Positions 1 through 12,011 are shown, numbered from the stretch's first letter. The stretch is DNA of 64,000 nucleotides from Marthasterias glacialis (GCA_911728455.2 OU452229.1:23549347-23613346); one strand, 5' to 3'. Numbers and translations are program-made. The notes: generated by a model not told the origin, from the sequence alone.

Positions 1-71
1 ATTCTAATTTTAACAAAAAGGGACCAGACTAACAGCCTTGGTTTGTTCAAAATGGCTGCTTGGACCTACCC

Positions 72-297
72 ATAGAGTTATATTATAAGAACTAGACTGA
101 CTCCACTGACTCACCATGAGCGAAAGTCCCTATGGGTCAATTGCATACGAATGTCCACTTAGAAAATGGCTGCTGTGTGAACGGATGAGTAACCAGTGTA
201 AATGAATGGTCCGCGTCATTTTCTCAATGGTCAAAAATGCTCCTTGTCGGGCCGTCTCGCATGGTTTGTACGCCCTCTAGTTCTTATATATAACTCA
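72..297. mobile_element. MITE-like inverted-repeat element
   Basis: Near-perfect inverted arms of about 20 bp lie at 75-95 and 277-296. The 11-bp direct repeat TGGACCTACCC flanks them at 61-71 and 298-308, which looks like a target-site duplication. There is no coding capacity. The family is not recognised. Confidence 0.6.
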
Positions 298-309
298 TGG
301 ACCTACCCT

Positions 310-1061
310 ACATTCAGCAAACAAATCCAACCATTGAGGGTCTACTGTAGTACTTTCATAAAAATATAAAACAAGAAATAAATTGGCACGCATGGTTACT
401 ACTTGTACATTTACGTAAGCAAAAAATGTCAAATTTGATCCCCACTTTTTCACTCAATTTACCAAAATGTTGTACTGCATTATTATTAACTACTCAAACT
501 CAAATAAGATTATGTATTCAGTCACGATGAATGAAAAAGTGGCAGTCAGATTCAAAATCTTTTCTAAAGTTTGATACACAGACAAACGAGAAGTTTTGGA
601 TGGATTGGTACTGTGACTTTTTCTTCGCAACAAAGTTGGCAAGTTGGCAAACCTAGATGCACAGACCCTCTTTAGCAACGAACAAAGCAGGTATGCAACT
701 TTTTCAGCTGATTGGCTGATTTTATCGTTTTTTCCCCTATTGATAGTGGCATAGAAAACTAAAAAAAAACACTGTACAAAGTTGATTGTGATTTGTCATT
801 TCCTCCTTGTTTGCAATGCAAAGTTGCATTTTTGATTAAGACAATAAGAAATAACGGATTCCTCAGCATAAAGACAATAAATGTGAAGTAGGCTTTCTTC
901 TTCATTTTATCTTCTTTAAGTACAGACCCAGAGAGACAACCCTTGCGTAAAAACAAATAAAAAAGACCGCCTCCCATGGACCCCGCCCACCGATAAAAAA
1001 AACCCACTGTACAGGATCTTGTCGGTCCAATTTCTATGTACAAAATGAAGGAGCACCATCC
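310..1061. other. Region 3' of centrin-3, no further gene seen
   Basis: AT-rich sequence beyond the centrin-3 stop codon (minus strand). It probably contains that gene's 3' UTR, but I could not pick a convincing minus-strand poly(A) signal. The short open frames here show no recognisable domain. Confidence 0.4.
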
Positions 1062-4000
1062 TCATGTATCTCCAGTCATAATCGCGACAAACTCTTCCTC
1101 GTTGACTGTTAGAATAAAGAGAAATGAAAAACATTACATGGAAACTGTGGGTACTGACTCAAATTCTTATCTGCTGTGTTTTGACTTGATACATGTGTGC
1201 TGAACACAGACTTGATACTTTATGGCGGCAACAGAGACAAAGGCTTCCACATCCCCCGGAGGGCCCCATTTTATGAAACTGCATAAGCGGAAAATATTTG
1301 CTTAATAAATTTCTTCTAAGCGCAGGTTAGCAGGAAACCAGTCACAAATTGTACATGTGAAATGGTATTTTGGCTGGTAACCTATTTCTGGTAACCGAAA
1401 TTGTTTTGTGCTGAGCTACTTTATTGTGCTTAAGCAGCCCCCCCCCCCCCCCCCCGCCCCTAAATGAAAATGTCTGAATACACCACTGGGCAACCTGACT
1501 TTATTCTGCTGTCATTCTATTTCAAGATTTCCGATTGTTTTTCTCAGCATGATGAATTCTTTTAAAAGCATTGATTTCATGCTGTAATTTACATGGGAGT
1601 CTAACTTGACCTTTAACATACTTACTCTCTCCATCCCCGTCCTTATCAAACTCATCAATCATCGCTCGAAGCTCTTCCTCTGTCATATTTTCCCCAAGCT
1701 CTCTTGCTACACGCCTCAGGTTGCGAAGGCTGATTTTACCCGAGTCATCATCGTCAAATAGACGGAAGGCTTTGATGATTTCCTCATGTGGGTCTCTGTC
1801 TAACATCCAGTCTGTCACTGTGAGGGAAGGGAGAGACGGGGAATAAGAAGACAGGTGTGTGAGACAAACAAGTTTATGCCTCCAACTCTTGTTAACGTTT
1901 GCCAGTGAGCTGACCAACCATTTGAATCCATTGAACTGCACCGATTGTGATGGGGGCACAACTGTGCACAGAACTAACTGTACATGTGTATTGGTAAAAC
2001 CGAAATCATTTTCTCTATCCCAAGATGAAATATCGTGTAACTGGGGGGGGGGGGGGTTAGTTAATATATCATTCAAAATCACAGTGGATGATATTGAATG
2101 GTCAGACAGTGGGAAGGTTGACTGTTCACTGTGTTGGTGTATTCACCACATGGTATCATTTTGCCGGCTGGAATAGTTTATTTATCATTTAAATTCACAG
2201 TTGATGATATTGAATGGTCAGACAGTAGGAGGGCTGACTGTGTGCTGTGATGCTGTATTCACCACATCACATGGTATCATTTTGCCGGCTGGAATAGTTA
2301 ATTTATCATTCAAATTCACAGTTGATGATATTGAATGGTCAGACAGTAGGAGGGCTGACTGTGTGCTGTGATGCTGTATTCAACACATCACATGGTATCA
2401 TTTTGCCGGCTGGCATAGTTTATCTATCATTCAAAATCACACTGGATTATATTGAACTGTCAGACAGTAACTTGTAAGAGGGTAAATGGTATTTCACAAT
2501 GAGGAATCTTGTGACTTTGCTGAGCCTGGGGTGGATTTCACAAAGCACTAGGACTAGTCTTATCTCGAGTTAGGATGAGTAACTAGTCCTTACTTACATG
2601 ACTCGTCATAAGTTAGGACTAGTTTTGTAAAATCCACCCCTGGTTCATACAAAACCAAAGGTACAGTCCTGAAATCACACGCATGCCATGGCCCTCCGCT
2701 GCCCTGGTCTTGGTCCTAATGCCCCTTCAAAAGTTTCCCATAGACGTAAAGATTTTTCAATGGAAGTGCCCTTTGCAAAATAATAATGGCCTTGCCCTCT
2801 CTAAGATGAATTTCCGGGCCTGGGGGTAATAGCATTGACCTTGTCTACAGCCACTTCCCTCAATGATTTACTCAAACATTCAAATATTAATGTCGCGCCT
2901 CGAGCACCTAAATTAGGTGGATTTGTGCGCGTTATAAGTATTATATTATTATTATATTATATAGTATTGAAACTCATTCTACAAGAACCTTCAGTTCAAA
3001 ACCAATTGTTTCACATCATCACTAAAAGCATACAGTCTCCTCAAAGTCACTATTGAACCAATTTTGTTGTGACTTTATGGCAGTTTAAAAATTACATGAG
3101 TAAGTTTTGGCTGATACTTACTGACTTCATTGAAGTCGTCAAAGAATATTTTACCGCTGTTGTCTTTGTCGTAATCTCGTAATACTTTCAGAACGTCTGC
3201 TTTCTTGACATCAAAACCAAGTGCCCTCATTGCCACCTGCAAAAAGGATACCAAATTGATTGACTTTGATCAAATTACATCAATGATCATGAGATGGTCA
3301 TGCAGTCAGTGTGTTCTTTCTCTGGGGGAAATTGACGAGTGGCGTGTGGTGGCCGAGCGGATAAGAACACCAGACTCATGCTCTGGTGTTTCTGATCAGC
3401 AGAGCATGGGTTCGAGTCCCGGTCGTGACACTTGTGTCCTTAAGCAAGACACTTAACCATTATTGCTGCGTCCTTCGGATGGGACGTAAAGCCGTAGGTC
3501 CTGTGTGTTGTGTAATGCACGTAGAAGAACCCAGTACACTTATCGCAAAGAGAAGGGGTTTGCCCCTGTGTTTCTGGTTTGATCAGCTGCAGATTGCGCC
3601 ACAGCACCTTGTAAACCATTACATGGTGCTATGTAAAGGAACAGGTCTCAAACTTCAAAACGTAACTCCACATACCTTGCAGGAAAAAACACTGAGCATT
3701 TTGAGACGCCCATCGGGTGTGATAAAGCGCTATAGAAAACTGCATTATTATTATTATTATTAAAATCTTAACATACTTAATAATGTATGGTTTCATTTTC
3801 TTTGGTGACCAATGGAAGGTTTTATGGTAGACACCAGAAATATTGTTTATACCTTGAGTTCATGATAGTCAATCGCTCGGTCCTTGTCGGTATCAAATAA
3901 ATCAAAAGCTTCTTTGATTTCTTGTTTTTGTTCTTCCGTCAGTTCCCGGCGTTTCTTTCGTCTTCCCTTATCCATGCCGAAGTCAGTTCTGTAATTAAAA

Positions 4001-7000
4001 CAGTTGCAGAAAACTATCAAAGACAATCTGGCATAGTAACATATTGCGATTTGTAGTCTTGAATGTCAACACAGATAGTTTATTCAGTTTAATTTCTTTC
4101 ATTCAAACTCTATAGTTTCAAGAGACAAATTTCACAAAAAACAATAATTTTTGAGGTGAACAAAGAAATATTGACTGGAGTGGGATCTGAACATGTGACG
4201 AGACCACAGGCTAATTAATAATATCCTATTTCTGTTGTTTTTCTTTTTCACATGATTCATATGTCACATTTGCAGGTATTATTCAAGCTCTCTGTATACC
4301 TTTGTTTTGCGGATTCAAAATTTTATTTCTCAATATCTGCCATACCTGGATAAAAAACAACTGCAATTATGATCCTCAGGTAGACCACAAATTCAAGGCA
4401 AAAAAAAAAACGAACAGTTTTTACCACTGAGAAAATATTAGTATATAATATAGCATTTCTGGTCGCCTCTGAAATCACACATTCCCTGACTTCAAATGTA
4501 GACTTTGACCACACCACCCGCTATTGACGCAAACTACACTATCTGAGTAGCTGTAAACCAGATTACTAGCAAACATGTCTTTGTAAGGTTGCCCTTAGTA
4601 AATGCACTTGACATGAGCTGTTTTCCACTGAATGAGAATAGCTGCCATTGCTACACTGGCTATTCGTTACTGGCTATACATGTACATGCACACAGTATAA
4701 GTCTGCAAACTCTATTTTGTGAATTTTGTGTATCTACTGCTTACACATTTTTAACAAACAGAAGAAACATTGTGTTTTTCTTTAAAAAGAAATTCTTTGA
4801 AAAGAATTCCTACTTGACTTGTAGGCCCCACAATTTACATTTTAGATGCAGCGCACTTTCGTGCCATGTCAAATATTCATTCTTTGAATCAAACAGAGTT
4901 GGAAATTTCAGTGTTTTATAATTTCTTTTTTATACCGACTGACTGTAGGGGGTGTGACAACCCCCAATAATTTTCTCATTTGGCATTTTGAGCCTCAGTT
5001 TGAAAATGAAGCCTAAATCAAGTAAAACAATGACTTTTAGGTGCACCGATTTGTACTTTTCACAATTCAAATAATAATTAAAAAAACCAGCATTTATAAA
5101 ACACATTATGAACAACAGATTCCTCAAAAGAATACATTTTTTAAAATAAAAAACAACCCAAATCCTTACATTTACAGGGTTGGTCAAAAACTCTGAGCAC
5201 TAAGGATAAGTTACTTCAGCTTTGTTTGCAATAATACTTGAAAAACATACTGACGATCAGCATTTTTTAGGGCTAAAGTTCCAAGAAAATCTCTACTCGG
5301 ACACAGGGCTGAAAGTATTTTTACAAGACTAATTATTCTTTTCTTTGTAGATTTTTTGTGTCCCTTGTTCAAATTATGGTAGGATATTACTAGTTTGGAC
5401 TGGGAAAACTTGAGTGAAGTAAATCACAAAAAAATGTTTGGAAGACAATGGACCACTGGATTTGTTTGGTTTGAGCATACTAGCCAAATGCTCACTAGAC
5501 TTAAACTGCTGGTCCAGAGAACCAATGGTCCAATGAACCGCTGGTCCAGAGAACTGCCGGTACTGAGAACCGCCGGTACAGAGAACCACCGGTCCAGAGA
5601 ACTGCCGGTCCAGAGAGCCACCGGTCCAGAGAACCACCGGTCCAGAGAACCACCGGTCCAGAGAACCACCGGCCCAGAGAACCGCCGGTACAGAGAACCA
5701 CCGGTCCAGAGAACTGCCGGTCCAGAGAGCCACCGGTCCAGAGAACCACCGGTCCAGAGAACCACCGGTCCAGAGAACCACCGGTCCAGAGAACAATCGG
5801 TCCAGGGAACCACCGGTCCAGAGAACCACCGGTCCAGGGAACCACCGGTCCACAGAACCACCGGTCCAGATAACCACCGGTCCAGAGAACCACCGGTCCA
5901 GAGAACCACCGGTCCAGAGAACCACCGGTCCAGAGAACCACAGGTCCAGAGAACCTCCGGTGCAGAGAACCGCCGGTGCAGAGAACCGCCGGTCCAGAGA
6001 ACCGCCGGTCCAGAGAACCACTGGTCCAGAGAACCACTGGTCCAGAGAACCACTGGTCCAGAGAACCACCGGTCCAGAGAACCACTGATCCAGAGAACCA
6101 CTGTGCCAGAGAACCACTGGTCCAGAGAACCACCGGTCCGGAGAACCACCGGCCCGGAGAACCACCGGTCCAGAGAACCACCGGTCCAGAGAACCGCCGG
6201 TCCAGAGAACCACCGGTCCAGAGAACCACCGGTCCAGAGAACCGCCGGTCCAGAGAACCACCGGCCCGGAGAACCACCGGTCCAGAGAACCACCGGTCCA
6301 GAGAACCACCGGTCCAGAGAACCACCGGTACAGAGAACCACCGGTCCAGAGAACTGCCGGTCCAGAGAACCGCTGATCCAGAAAACCACCGGCCCGGAGA
6401 ACCACCGGTCCAGAGAACCACCGGTCCAGAGAACCACCGGTCCAGAGAACCACCGGTCCAGAGAACCACCGGTCCAGAGAACCGCCGGTCCAGAGAACCG
6501 CCGGCCCGGAGAACCACCGGTCCAGAGAACCACCGGTCCAGAGAACCACCGGTCCAGAGAACCGCTGATCCAGAGAACCACAGGTCCAGAGAACCACAGG
6601 TCCAGAGAACCACCGGTCCAGAGAACCACCGGTCCAGAGAACCACCGGTCCAGAGAACCACCGGCCCGGAGAACCACCGGTCCAGAGAACCACCGGTCCA
6701 GAGAACCGCCGGTCCAGAGAACCACCGGCCCGGAGAACCACCGGTCCAGAGAGCCACCGGTCCAGAGAACCACCGGTCCAGAGAACCACCGGTCCAGAGA
6801 ACCACCGGTCCAGATAACCACCGGTCCAGAGAACCACCGGTCCAGAGAACCACCGGTCCAGAGAACCACTGGTCCAGAGAACCACCGGTCCAGTGAACCA
6901 TCGGTCCAGAGAACCACCGGTCCAGAGAACCACCGGTCCAGAGAACCACCGGTCCAGAGAACCACCGGTCCAGAGAACCACCGGTCCAGAGAACCACCGG

Positions 7001-10000
7001 TCCAGAGAACCACCGGTCCAGAGAACCACCGGTCCAGAGAACCACTGGTCCAGAGAACCACTGGTCCAGAGAACCACTGGTCCAGAGAACCACCGGTCCA
7101 GAGAACCGCCGGTCCAGAGAACCACCGGTCCAGATAACCACCGGTCCAGAGAACCACCGGTCCAGAGAACCGCCGGTCCAGTGAACCACCGGTCCAGAGA
7201 ACCACCGGTCCAGAGAACCACCGGTCCAGAGAACCACTGGTCCAGAGAACCACCGGTCCAGAGAACCACCGGTCCAGAGAACCACTGGTCCAGAGAACCA
7301 CCGGTCCAGAGAACCGCCGGTCCAGAGAACCACCGGTCCAGATAACCACCGGTCCAGAGAACCGCCGGTCCAGTGAACCACCGGTCCAGAGAACCACCGG
7401 TCCAGAGAACCACCGGTCCAGAGAACCACTGGTCCAGAGAACCACTGGTCCAGAGAACCACCGGTCCAGAGAACCACCGGTCCAGAGAACCACCGGTCCA
7501 GAGAACCGCCGGTCCAGAGAACCACCGGTCCAGATAACCACCGGTCCAGAGAACCACCGGTCCAGAGAACCACCGGTCCAGAGAACCACCGGTCCAGAGA
7601 ACCACTGGTCCAAAGAACCACCGATCCAGAGAACCACCGGTCCAGAGAACCACCGGTCCAGAGAACCACCGGTCCAGAGAACCACCGGTCCAGAGAACCA
7701 CCGGTCCAGAGAACCACCGGTCCAGAGAACCACCGGTCCAGTGAACCACCGGTCCAGAGAACCACCGGTCCAGAGAACCACTGGTCCAGTGAACCACTGA
7801 TCTGCAATGTAGAGTCTTGATTATCAGTTTACAATTCCACACAGGGAACAAGCCAAAGGAAATGTCAGATTAATAAATGCCAATCCCAAATTGTTTAAAA
7901 TGCTAAAATATTGAGCTAACAAAATGTACAACTTCAAAACAAAACTACAAAGTACATGATACCTACATGAGTGGGCTGTTTTGCATCAAACTTTAATACA
8001 GTCACTACAGATATATTTTACAGCTAGAAACACATCCGGCAAAATATTCTCCAGTTAGACTACCACACCGTCATCTGCTGATCAAAGACTGCCACAAACA
8101 CTATCTCCACTCTACCAAACTTTTGAAGTAAATGAAACCGTAAACTTGATGCTGTAAAGTACACACACATCACACTGAACTTACATCATTGACATAGTTG
8201 AGGTTCTACGTTGGTTTCCTGAGTTGGCATCCATTCTATTGATTCTTTCCATCCATAAAAAATGCGTGAATTGGTAGACAAATTTGTTTTGGATTGGAAT
8301 TCACACAAAATGCTCTTGTAAAACTGGGATCATTTCAGAGACTGCCACACCTTAATGGTTGTCATTACATAGCAATTGACCCTTCGAGGGAAACACTTTA
8401 GAGTTGTCATAATAACAACGCTAAAGTCACTTTATTTAAGTTAATTTCAAGTACACAATTTTTTTTTTTAAGTTATAAATTAACTATACCATGAAAACTT
8501 TATAATGTATCCAGTGTGAATTATGGCAAAAAAATCATAGCAGCAACAATTTGGCAGTTAACAAGTCACTGTTATCATCAACTATCAACCTTTACGACCT
8601 TTTGCAGTCTAATAAGCCAGCTCAGCGTTACCAGTAAAGAGTGATTTACTCACATCTGTCATTGTGTACAAATACAATCATTACTTTTCTTTAGTTTATT
8701 TATTTATTACATTTCATTATCCAGGGTATGCCAAAAACAGTTAAACCTAGTTTCCATTGCGGCTCTGCGTACATTTTACATGACTACAAACTATCTGAGT
8801 CTAGTACATTTCTAATTTACTAAACTTATGCACATTTAATGTTTCAAACAATAACAAAACATCATGATCAACCTTGAGCGAACATTGTTGTACTGACCAT
8901 GGAGGTAGGACCTACATGTACACTGATGAACTGTTACGACATAACTGCTAAGTTCTATGAATATGATGTAACTGAAGTGACATACATGATACTGCTCTGC
9001 ATACATCTCAATTTAATAAACTGATGCACATGTTTCAAACAATAGACCGTTCCGGCCTGTCAATCAAACTGTGTGCATTGACCAATTGGATCACGCCTTT
9101 TGGTCATGTGACCTCGGTCAAACTCGGTCACACGTGCAGCGTAAACGTACACAAACTAAGGTGTGTGGGCGGGGCTTATTGCCAAAGCTGGAACAGTCTA
9201 TAACAAGTTAACAACTCAACATCGTGATCAACCTTGAGCTTCATTGTTGTACTGTTTCCGTCATAACTTCTAAATTCTGATGATACTTAAATGACATGAT
9301 CATACACTGTACTTCCTCCACAACTAAACACATGATTCATTTTATGACATGCAATACATTTTAAAGCTATGGAAACATCACATCAACTTTCTAAAAGACA
9401 ATGAAGAAATGTCAGTTTGAGACATGGGAGGAAAACCCCGCAGAGCAAAAAGCCACTCAATCAGGTAGAGACTGAAAACCCAATCCACATGCAAGGATCT
9501 GGTCTGAGAGACTCAAACAGGGAGGGCCAGCAGTGCAAAGAGGTGAAGAAAAGCAAGGAAGAACTGAACCAACCTGAAAGCCCTAAAAAGTAAAGTTATT
9601 AAATATTAGGCCAAAGGCCATTTCAGTTCCTTTGGGCATGAATGCGCAAAAGTTCCAGCCGTGATGAAATGTCCGCTTGATTTTTTTTTTCAAAGATCAA
9701 TAAAATTTGCTACCAATTCCTGGAGAGGTTTTTTTATTAAAAAAAAAAAAAAAAAAAAAAATCCATTAAAAAATCTAAAAAATCCCTCAGAAAGTGGCAG
9801 CTTCCGGTAAGGCAATTTTGGGAGGGGGCACAACACTTTCACTTTGTTGATGACATTTTTTTTGTACTTTTAAATTTAAGTTTTAAGATTATAAAAAAAT
9901 GTCATCAACAACAAAGTGATGTGCCCTCCCAGACCCCGAACTAACTACAACTACAATACAACCCTTTCTTTTTAAACTCCCACCCACAGCCACCCCCAAT

Positions 10001-10249
10001 CGTTGATGTAATGATGATGATATGCATATGACAGTTTACATACATACCAACCACACCGTGGAATTTAGTTGCTGTTTACACTGTGCCACCACCGCGCTCC
10101 ATCAGCATACAACTCGACCTCTAGATTATTTAAAACAATTTGCCTGGCGAATAGAAATTACCATTTGAACCAACTTACAAATGGATGCAACCAACCAGTG
10201 TTACTATGAGAACACACGAGTACCAAACTCACCTCAATGAAAGACTCAT
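1062..10249 (-). CDS. CETN3: Centrin-3 (EF-hand centriole protein), complete, 5 coding exons
   Basis: Calcium-binding centrin of centrioles and basal bodies. Coding exons in gene order: 10249-10233, 3988-3853, 3236-3122, 1817-1626 and 1105-1062. All have GT-AG borders and a continuous frame. The product is 167 aa, the same length I know for vertebrate centrin-3. Four EF-hand loops lie at residues 38-49, 74-85, 111-122 and 147-158. Diagnostic for centrin-3 rather than centrin-1/2 are [18 protein letters not shown] near the N-terminus and the block [20 protein letters not shown] in the third hand. The 17-nt first exon encodes MSLSL plus two bases. It was chosen because it restores the family's MSLxLR start, has a consensus GTGAGT donor and joins in phase to exon 2. 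The stop lies in the 44-nt last exon, which ends IMTGDT. Introns 1 and 2 carry a minisatellite and an antisense SINE. The first exon is the least certain part. Confidence 0.95.
1840..2475. repeat. Composite repeat: unique head plus four ~120-bp tandem monomers (centrin-3 intron 3)
   Basis: A head of about 100 bp (about 1900-2000) is followed by monomers starting near 2056, 2174, 2294 and 2416. Each contains GATGATATTGAATGGTCAGA and a CCGGCTGG(A/C)ATAGT boundary. The same head and monomer recur at 35820-36130 and, inverted, at 40548-40870. This is a dispersed element with internal satellite-like repeats, in the manner of non-autonomous Helitron/Helentron elements. The class assignment is inference. 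Confidence 0.65.
2528..2642. mobile_element. Palindromic MITE (centrin-3 intron 3)
   Basis: An imperfect hairpin of about 115 bp. The left end reads GGTGGATTTCACAAAGCACT, and the right end is its complement (TTTGTAAAATCCACC). The interior contains repeated GGACTAGT/ACTAGTCC steps. The outer sequence resembles the MITEs at 45165-45615 and 38840-39291. Confidence 0.6.
3343..3762 (+). mobile_element. tRNA-derived SINE, full length (antisense in centrin-3 intron 2)
   Basis: The head has a tRNA-like A box (TGGCCGAGCGG) and B box (GGTTCGAGTCC) about 60 bp apart. A body of about 300 bp follows, containing GCAAGACACTTAACC and GGATGGGACGTAAAGCC, and then an (ATT)n tail. It fills most of the 616-bp intron. 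It is a SINE rather than a working tRNA gene, because a long non-tRNA body and simple tail follow and no clean acceptor-stem pairing is seen. Serine/leucine-type tRNA ancestry is likely from the A box. Confidence 0.85.
5508..7797. repeat. 2.3-kb minisatellite, 16-bp unit (centrin-3 intron 1)
   Basis: About 140 tandem copies of a unit close to GGTCCAGAGAACCACC. Variant positions give CGCC, CACT and the CCGGCCCGG form. Because 16 is not a multiple of 3, three units (48 bp) make a 16-residue reading period in every frame. The unit has almost no stop codons on either strand, so very long open frames appear (up to about 825 codons on the minus strand and 580 on the plus). They are by-products of the repeat, not genes. 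Most copies carry an ACCGGT/CCGG palindrome, so the array is dense in CpG. Confidence 0.97.
8760..9310 (+). repeat. Tandem duplication of a ~240-bp segment
   Basis: The segments at about 8815-8990 and 9008-9310 share blocks such as GATCAACCTTGAGC, ATTGTTGTACTG and a run before it ending GTTTCAAACAA. The downstream copy is interrupted by a 158-bp insertion (9043-9200) that the upstream copy lacks. Confidence 0.7.
9043..9200. mobile_element. Short TE insertion at a TA, with an empty site next door
   Basis: The left end reads TAGACCGTTCC and the right end GGAACAGTCTA, an imperfect inverted pair. The duplicated sister segment near 8848 reads CAAACAATAACAAA without it. A larger relative with similar ends occurs at 55533-56315. 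Confidence 0.6.
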
Positions 10250-10320
10250 ATCTCTTGAAAACGTACCGAGTGTATTGACGACTTCAATTTTAACCGCGTC
10301 TGTACAGTGATATTGATAAC

Positions 10321-10390
10321 ATTGTTTGCTCTCTATTCAAAATGGCCGGCTAAAATGAGAGGTCAATTCGCATGCGCGATGGTGTGATTG
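10321..10390 (-). promoter_or_regulatory. Likely centrin-3 core promoter
   Basis: Within 150 bp upstream of the first coding exon lie an NRF-1-like palindrome (CGCATGCGCG, 10369-10378), an inverted CCAAT (GATTGG, 10386-10391) and a YY1-like AAAATGGCCGGC at 10340-10351. This composition is common in TATA-less housekeeping promoters. Function is inferred only. Confidence 0.45.
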
Positions 10391-10659
10391 GGGCATCAAC
10401 TGGTTAACAAAACATTGGGGGCGTGTTTTGTTTATGGGGAAGGATCCACAATGATACGAAGTAGATTGGCATTATTTATGAGCTAGGGGGTCATGGTATC
10501 CACAGTAAAAATGAAAAACATTATAGCTGAAATAAACAAGAGTCGAGACGGTGGACCATGCTTTGTGGAAGGATGGTGCAGTTTCCATGGCCGGTGGTAC
10601 CATAGAAAAATGGTACCGACGTGGCCCCACCCTAGGCCAGAAAATGTAGGACTCATACT

Positions 10660-10740
10660 CATACAAGTCCCACCATAGAGCAAGGACTTGCACCATAGAG
10701 CAAGGACATAGAGCAAGTCCTTGCTCTATGGTCCTACCGT
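10660..10740. repeat. Hairpin built from CCATAGAGCAAGGAC units
   Basis: Two direct copies of ACCATAGAGCAAGGAC (about 10673 and 10690) are followed by the inverted copy GTCCTTGCTCTATGGT, giving a strong stem-loop. Single related words occur at about 10780, 11122, 22833 and 50343. This is probably the core of a larger MITE (about 10450-10960) that also contains several CCATGG words. Confidence 0.55.
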
Positions 10741-11320
10741 AGAGGTCCTACCATGGATGTAGAAATTTCTACCTCCTTGCTCTGCTCCATGATCCTATCT
10801 AATAACATTTGGGGCAAATCGTGGTCAGATTCACTTCCACTGCGCTCCCACAGCCGTTTTGCTGGCGCGGTTCCTAATTCTTCGTTACATCGTGGGTGGA
10901 TCATGAAGGAATAAACCATGGTTTGACCATGGAGGAATCATGGTTGGACCATGGAGGTAGAAATTATGATTTATTTAAGTGACGATTCCGAAATGCTTGT
11001 CAGCCTGCTTAAACAAATAAATATTTAGTGCAACGTCTTAGTATTAACTATAAAAGTATCTTGATTGAAAAGAATGACTTGCTTGTGTGGGAAACACATG
11101 CATCCATCCATAAGCACTAGGACCTTGCTCTATGATCAATCTTTATAATAACGTAAAATCCAACACTGTATGTATGAATACCGGAACATCATTACCATCA
11201 CCACCCACCCCCACCCTCTGATGTTTTCACTACCCTCATTGCTAGCTCCCCTGTTTTTCAATACTCAATTTCTTATAAACATTCCCATATCTCTTATTCA
11301 AATGTTTTTCCTCTTTCTAC
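10741..11320. other. Intergenic, no gene seen
   Basis: Lies between centrin-3 and the bZIP gene, which are transcribed divergently. No exon-like signals are seen. Confidence 0.4.
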
Positions 11321-11324
11321 GTAT

Positions 11325-11805
11325 GCATGGAGGTACCAGGTGCGAATCCAGGGGGCGTGAGGGGCGCACACCCCCCTATTTTTCCTTCCGAAAATCAAGA
11401 AAATCAAGATATCATCCCGCCCACTTGCAATGAGAAATAAACTTTCGACATTACACTACAATGTTGACTGTAATGTCAAACAATAAGAGGCGGGTAAAAA
11501 ACGATATCAACCATGACCAATCAGTGACTCCATTATAAGGGCAGCGGCAACCTGCGAATGTCGGTAGTCGAGATATAAACAGACCATAGAGCTGTATATG
11601 AAACAGACGTATGAAGCTAGTTTTGCGCATGCGCATTGTAACCACAACCATTGTGGTTTAGCTTCATACGTCTGACTGCAATGCCTCGCTCGGTAGTCAC
11701 CACAACTTGCCTACAATCATCATCCCCAGCTTGGTCGGCAAATTTCACGCCCCCCCCCCCCCCCGTTTGAAAAAAAAACTGGATCCGCCCCTGGGTACCT
11801 CCATG
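11325..11805. mobile_element. MITE with CCAGGGGCGGATCC-type ends, carrying a nested insertion
   Basis: The outer ends (GGTACCAGG...AATCCAGGGGGCG and GGATCCGCCCCTGGGTACC) are inverted. The interior (CAATGAGAAA, TAAGAGGCGGGTAAAAA, CCATGACCAATCAGTGACTC) is shared with a shorter copy at 31015-31268. That shorter copy lacks a block corresponding to about 11565-11725, which has its own inverted words (AGACGTATGAAGCTA / TAGCTTCATACGTCT). The ends resemble widespread hAT-type non-autonomous elements. Confidence 0.6.
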
Positions 11806-12011
11806 GTGCATGTAAATTACTGCATGAAGGGTCAATAGAAATATCATGTTTATTATCTCTGATAGGAATTTAGGCTAAAAATAACTGAGGCTGCCTGGTG
11901 CCTGGTCGCGTACTGTGCATCGTGCAGAAACCATCCCAGTAAACAACAACGATGACACAAACCGAAGGTCAAACATGAACCCACACGTTGGTTGGCCTCA
12001 CAAACAACGGG

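Larger units (their letters stand above)
3989..10232 (-). other. CETN3: Centrin-3 intron 1 (6.2 kb)
   Basis: Donor GTGAGT at 10232 and acceptor TTACAG at 3989. Besides the minisatellite and the duplicated segment listed separately, it holds AT-rich sequence with no supported exon. A second in-phase mini-exon candidate at 8195-8185 was considered and rejected. Confidence 0.75.

Noticed and set aside
3343-3425. A tRNA gene
   Set aside because: A- and B-box words are present, but a SINE body and an (ATT)n tail follow and no convincing acceptor stem or clean cloverleaf is seen.
5374-7851. Open frames of 580-825 codons on both strands
   Set aside because: They coincide exactly with the 16-bp minisatellite, are open in most frames, and encode only the repeat. 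They lie in a centrin-3 intron with no splice or start evidence.
8185-8195. Alternative first coding mini-exon of centrin-3 (ATGTCAATGAT|GTAAGT)
   Set aside because: In phase, but the 10233-10249 mini-exon gives the family N-terminus MSLSLR and the exact 167-aa family length. The 8185 candidate is kept only as a weak alternative.
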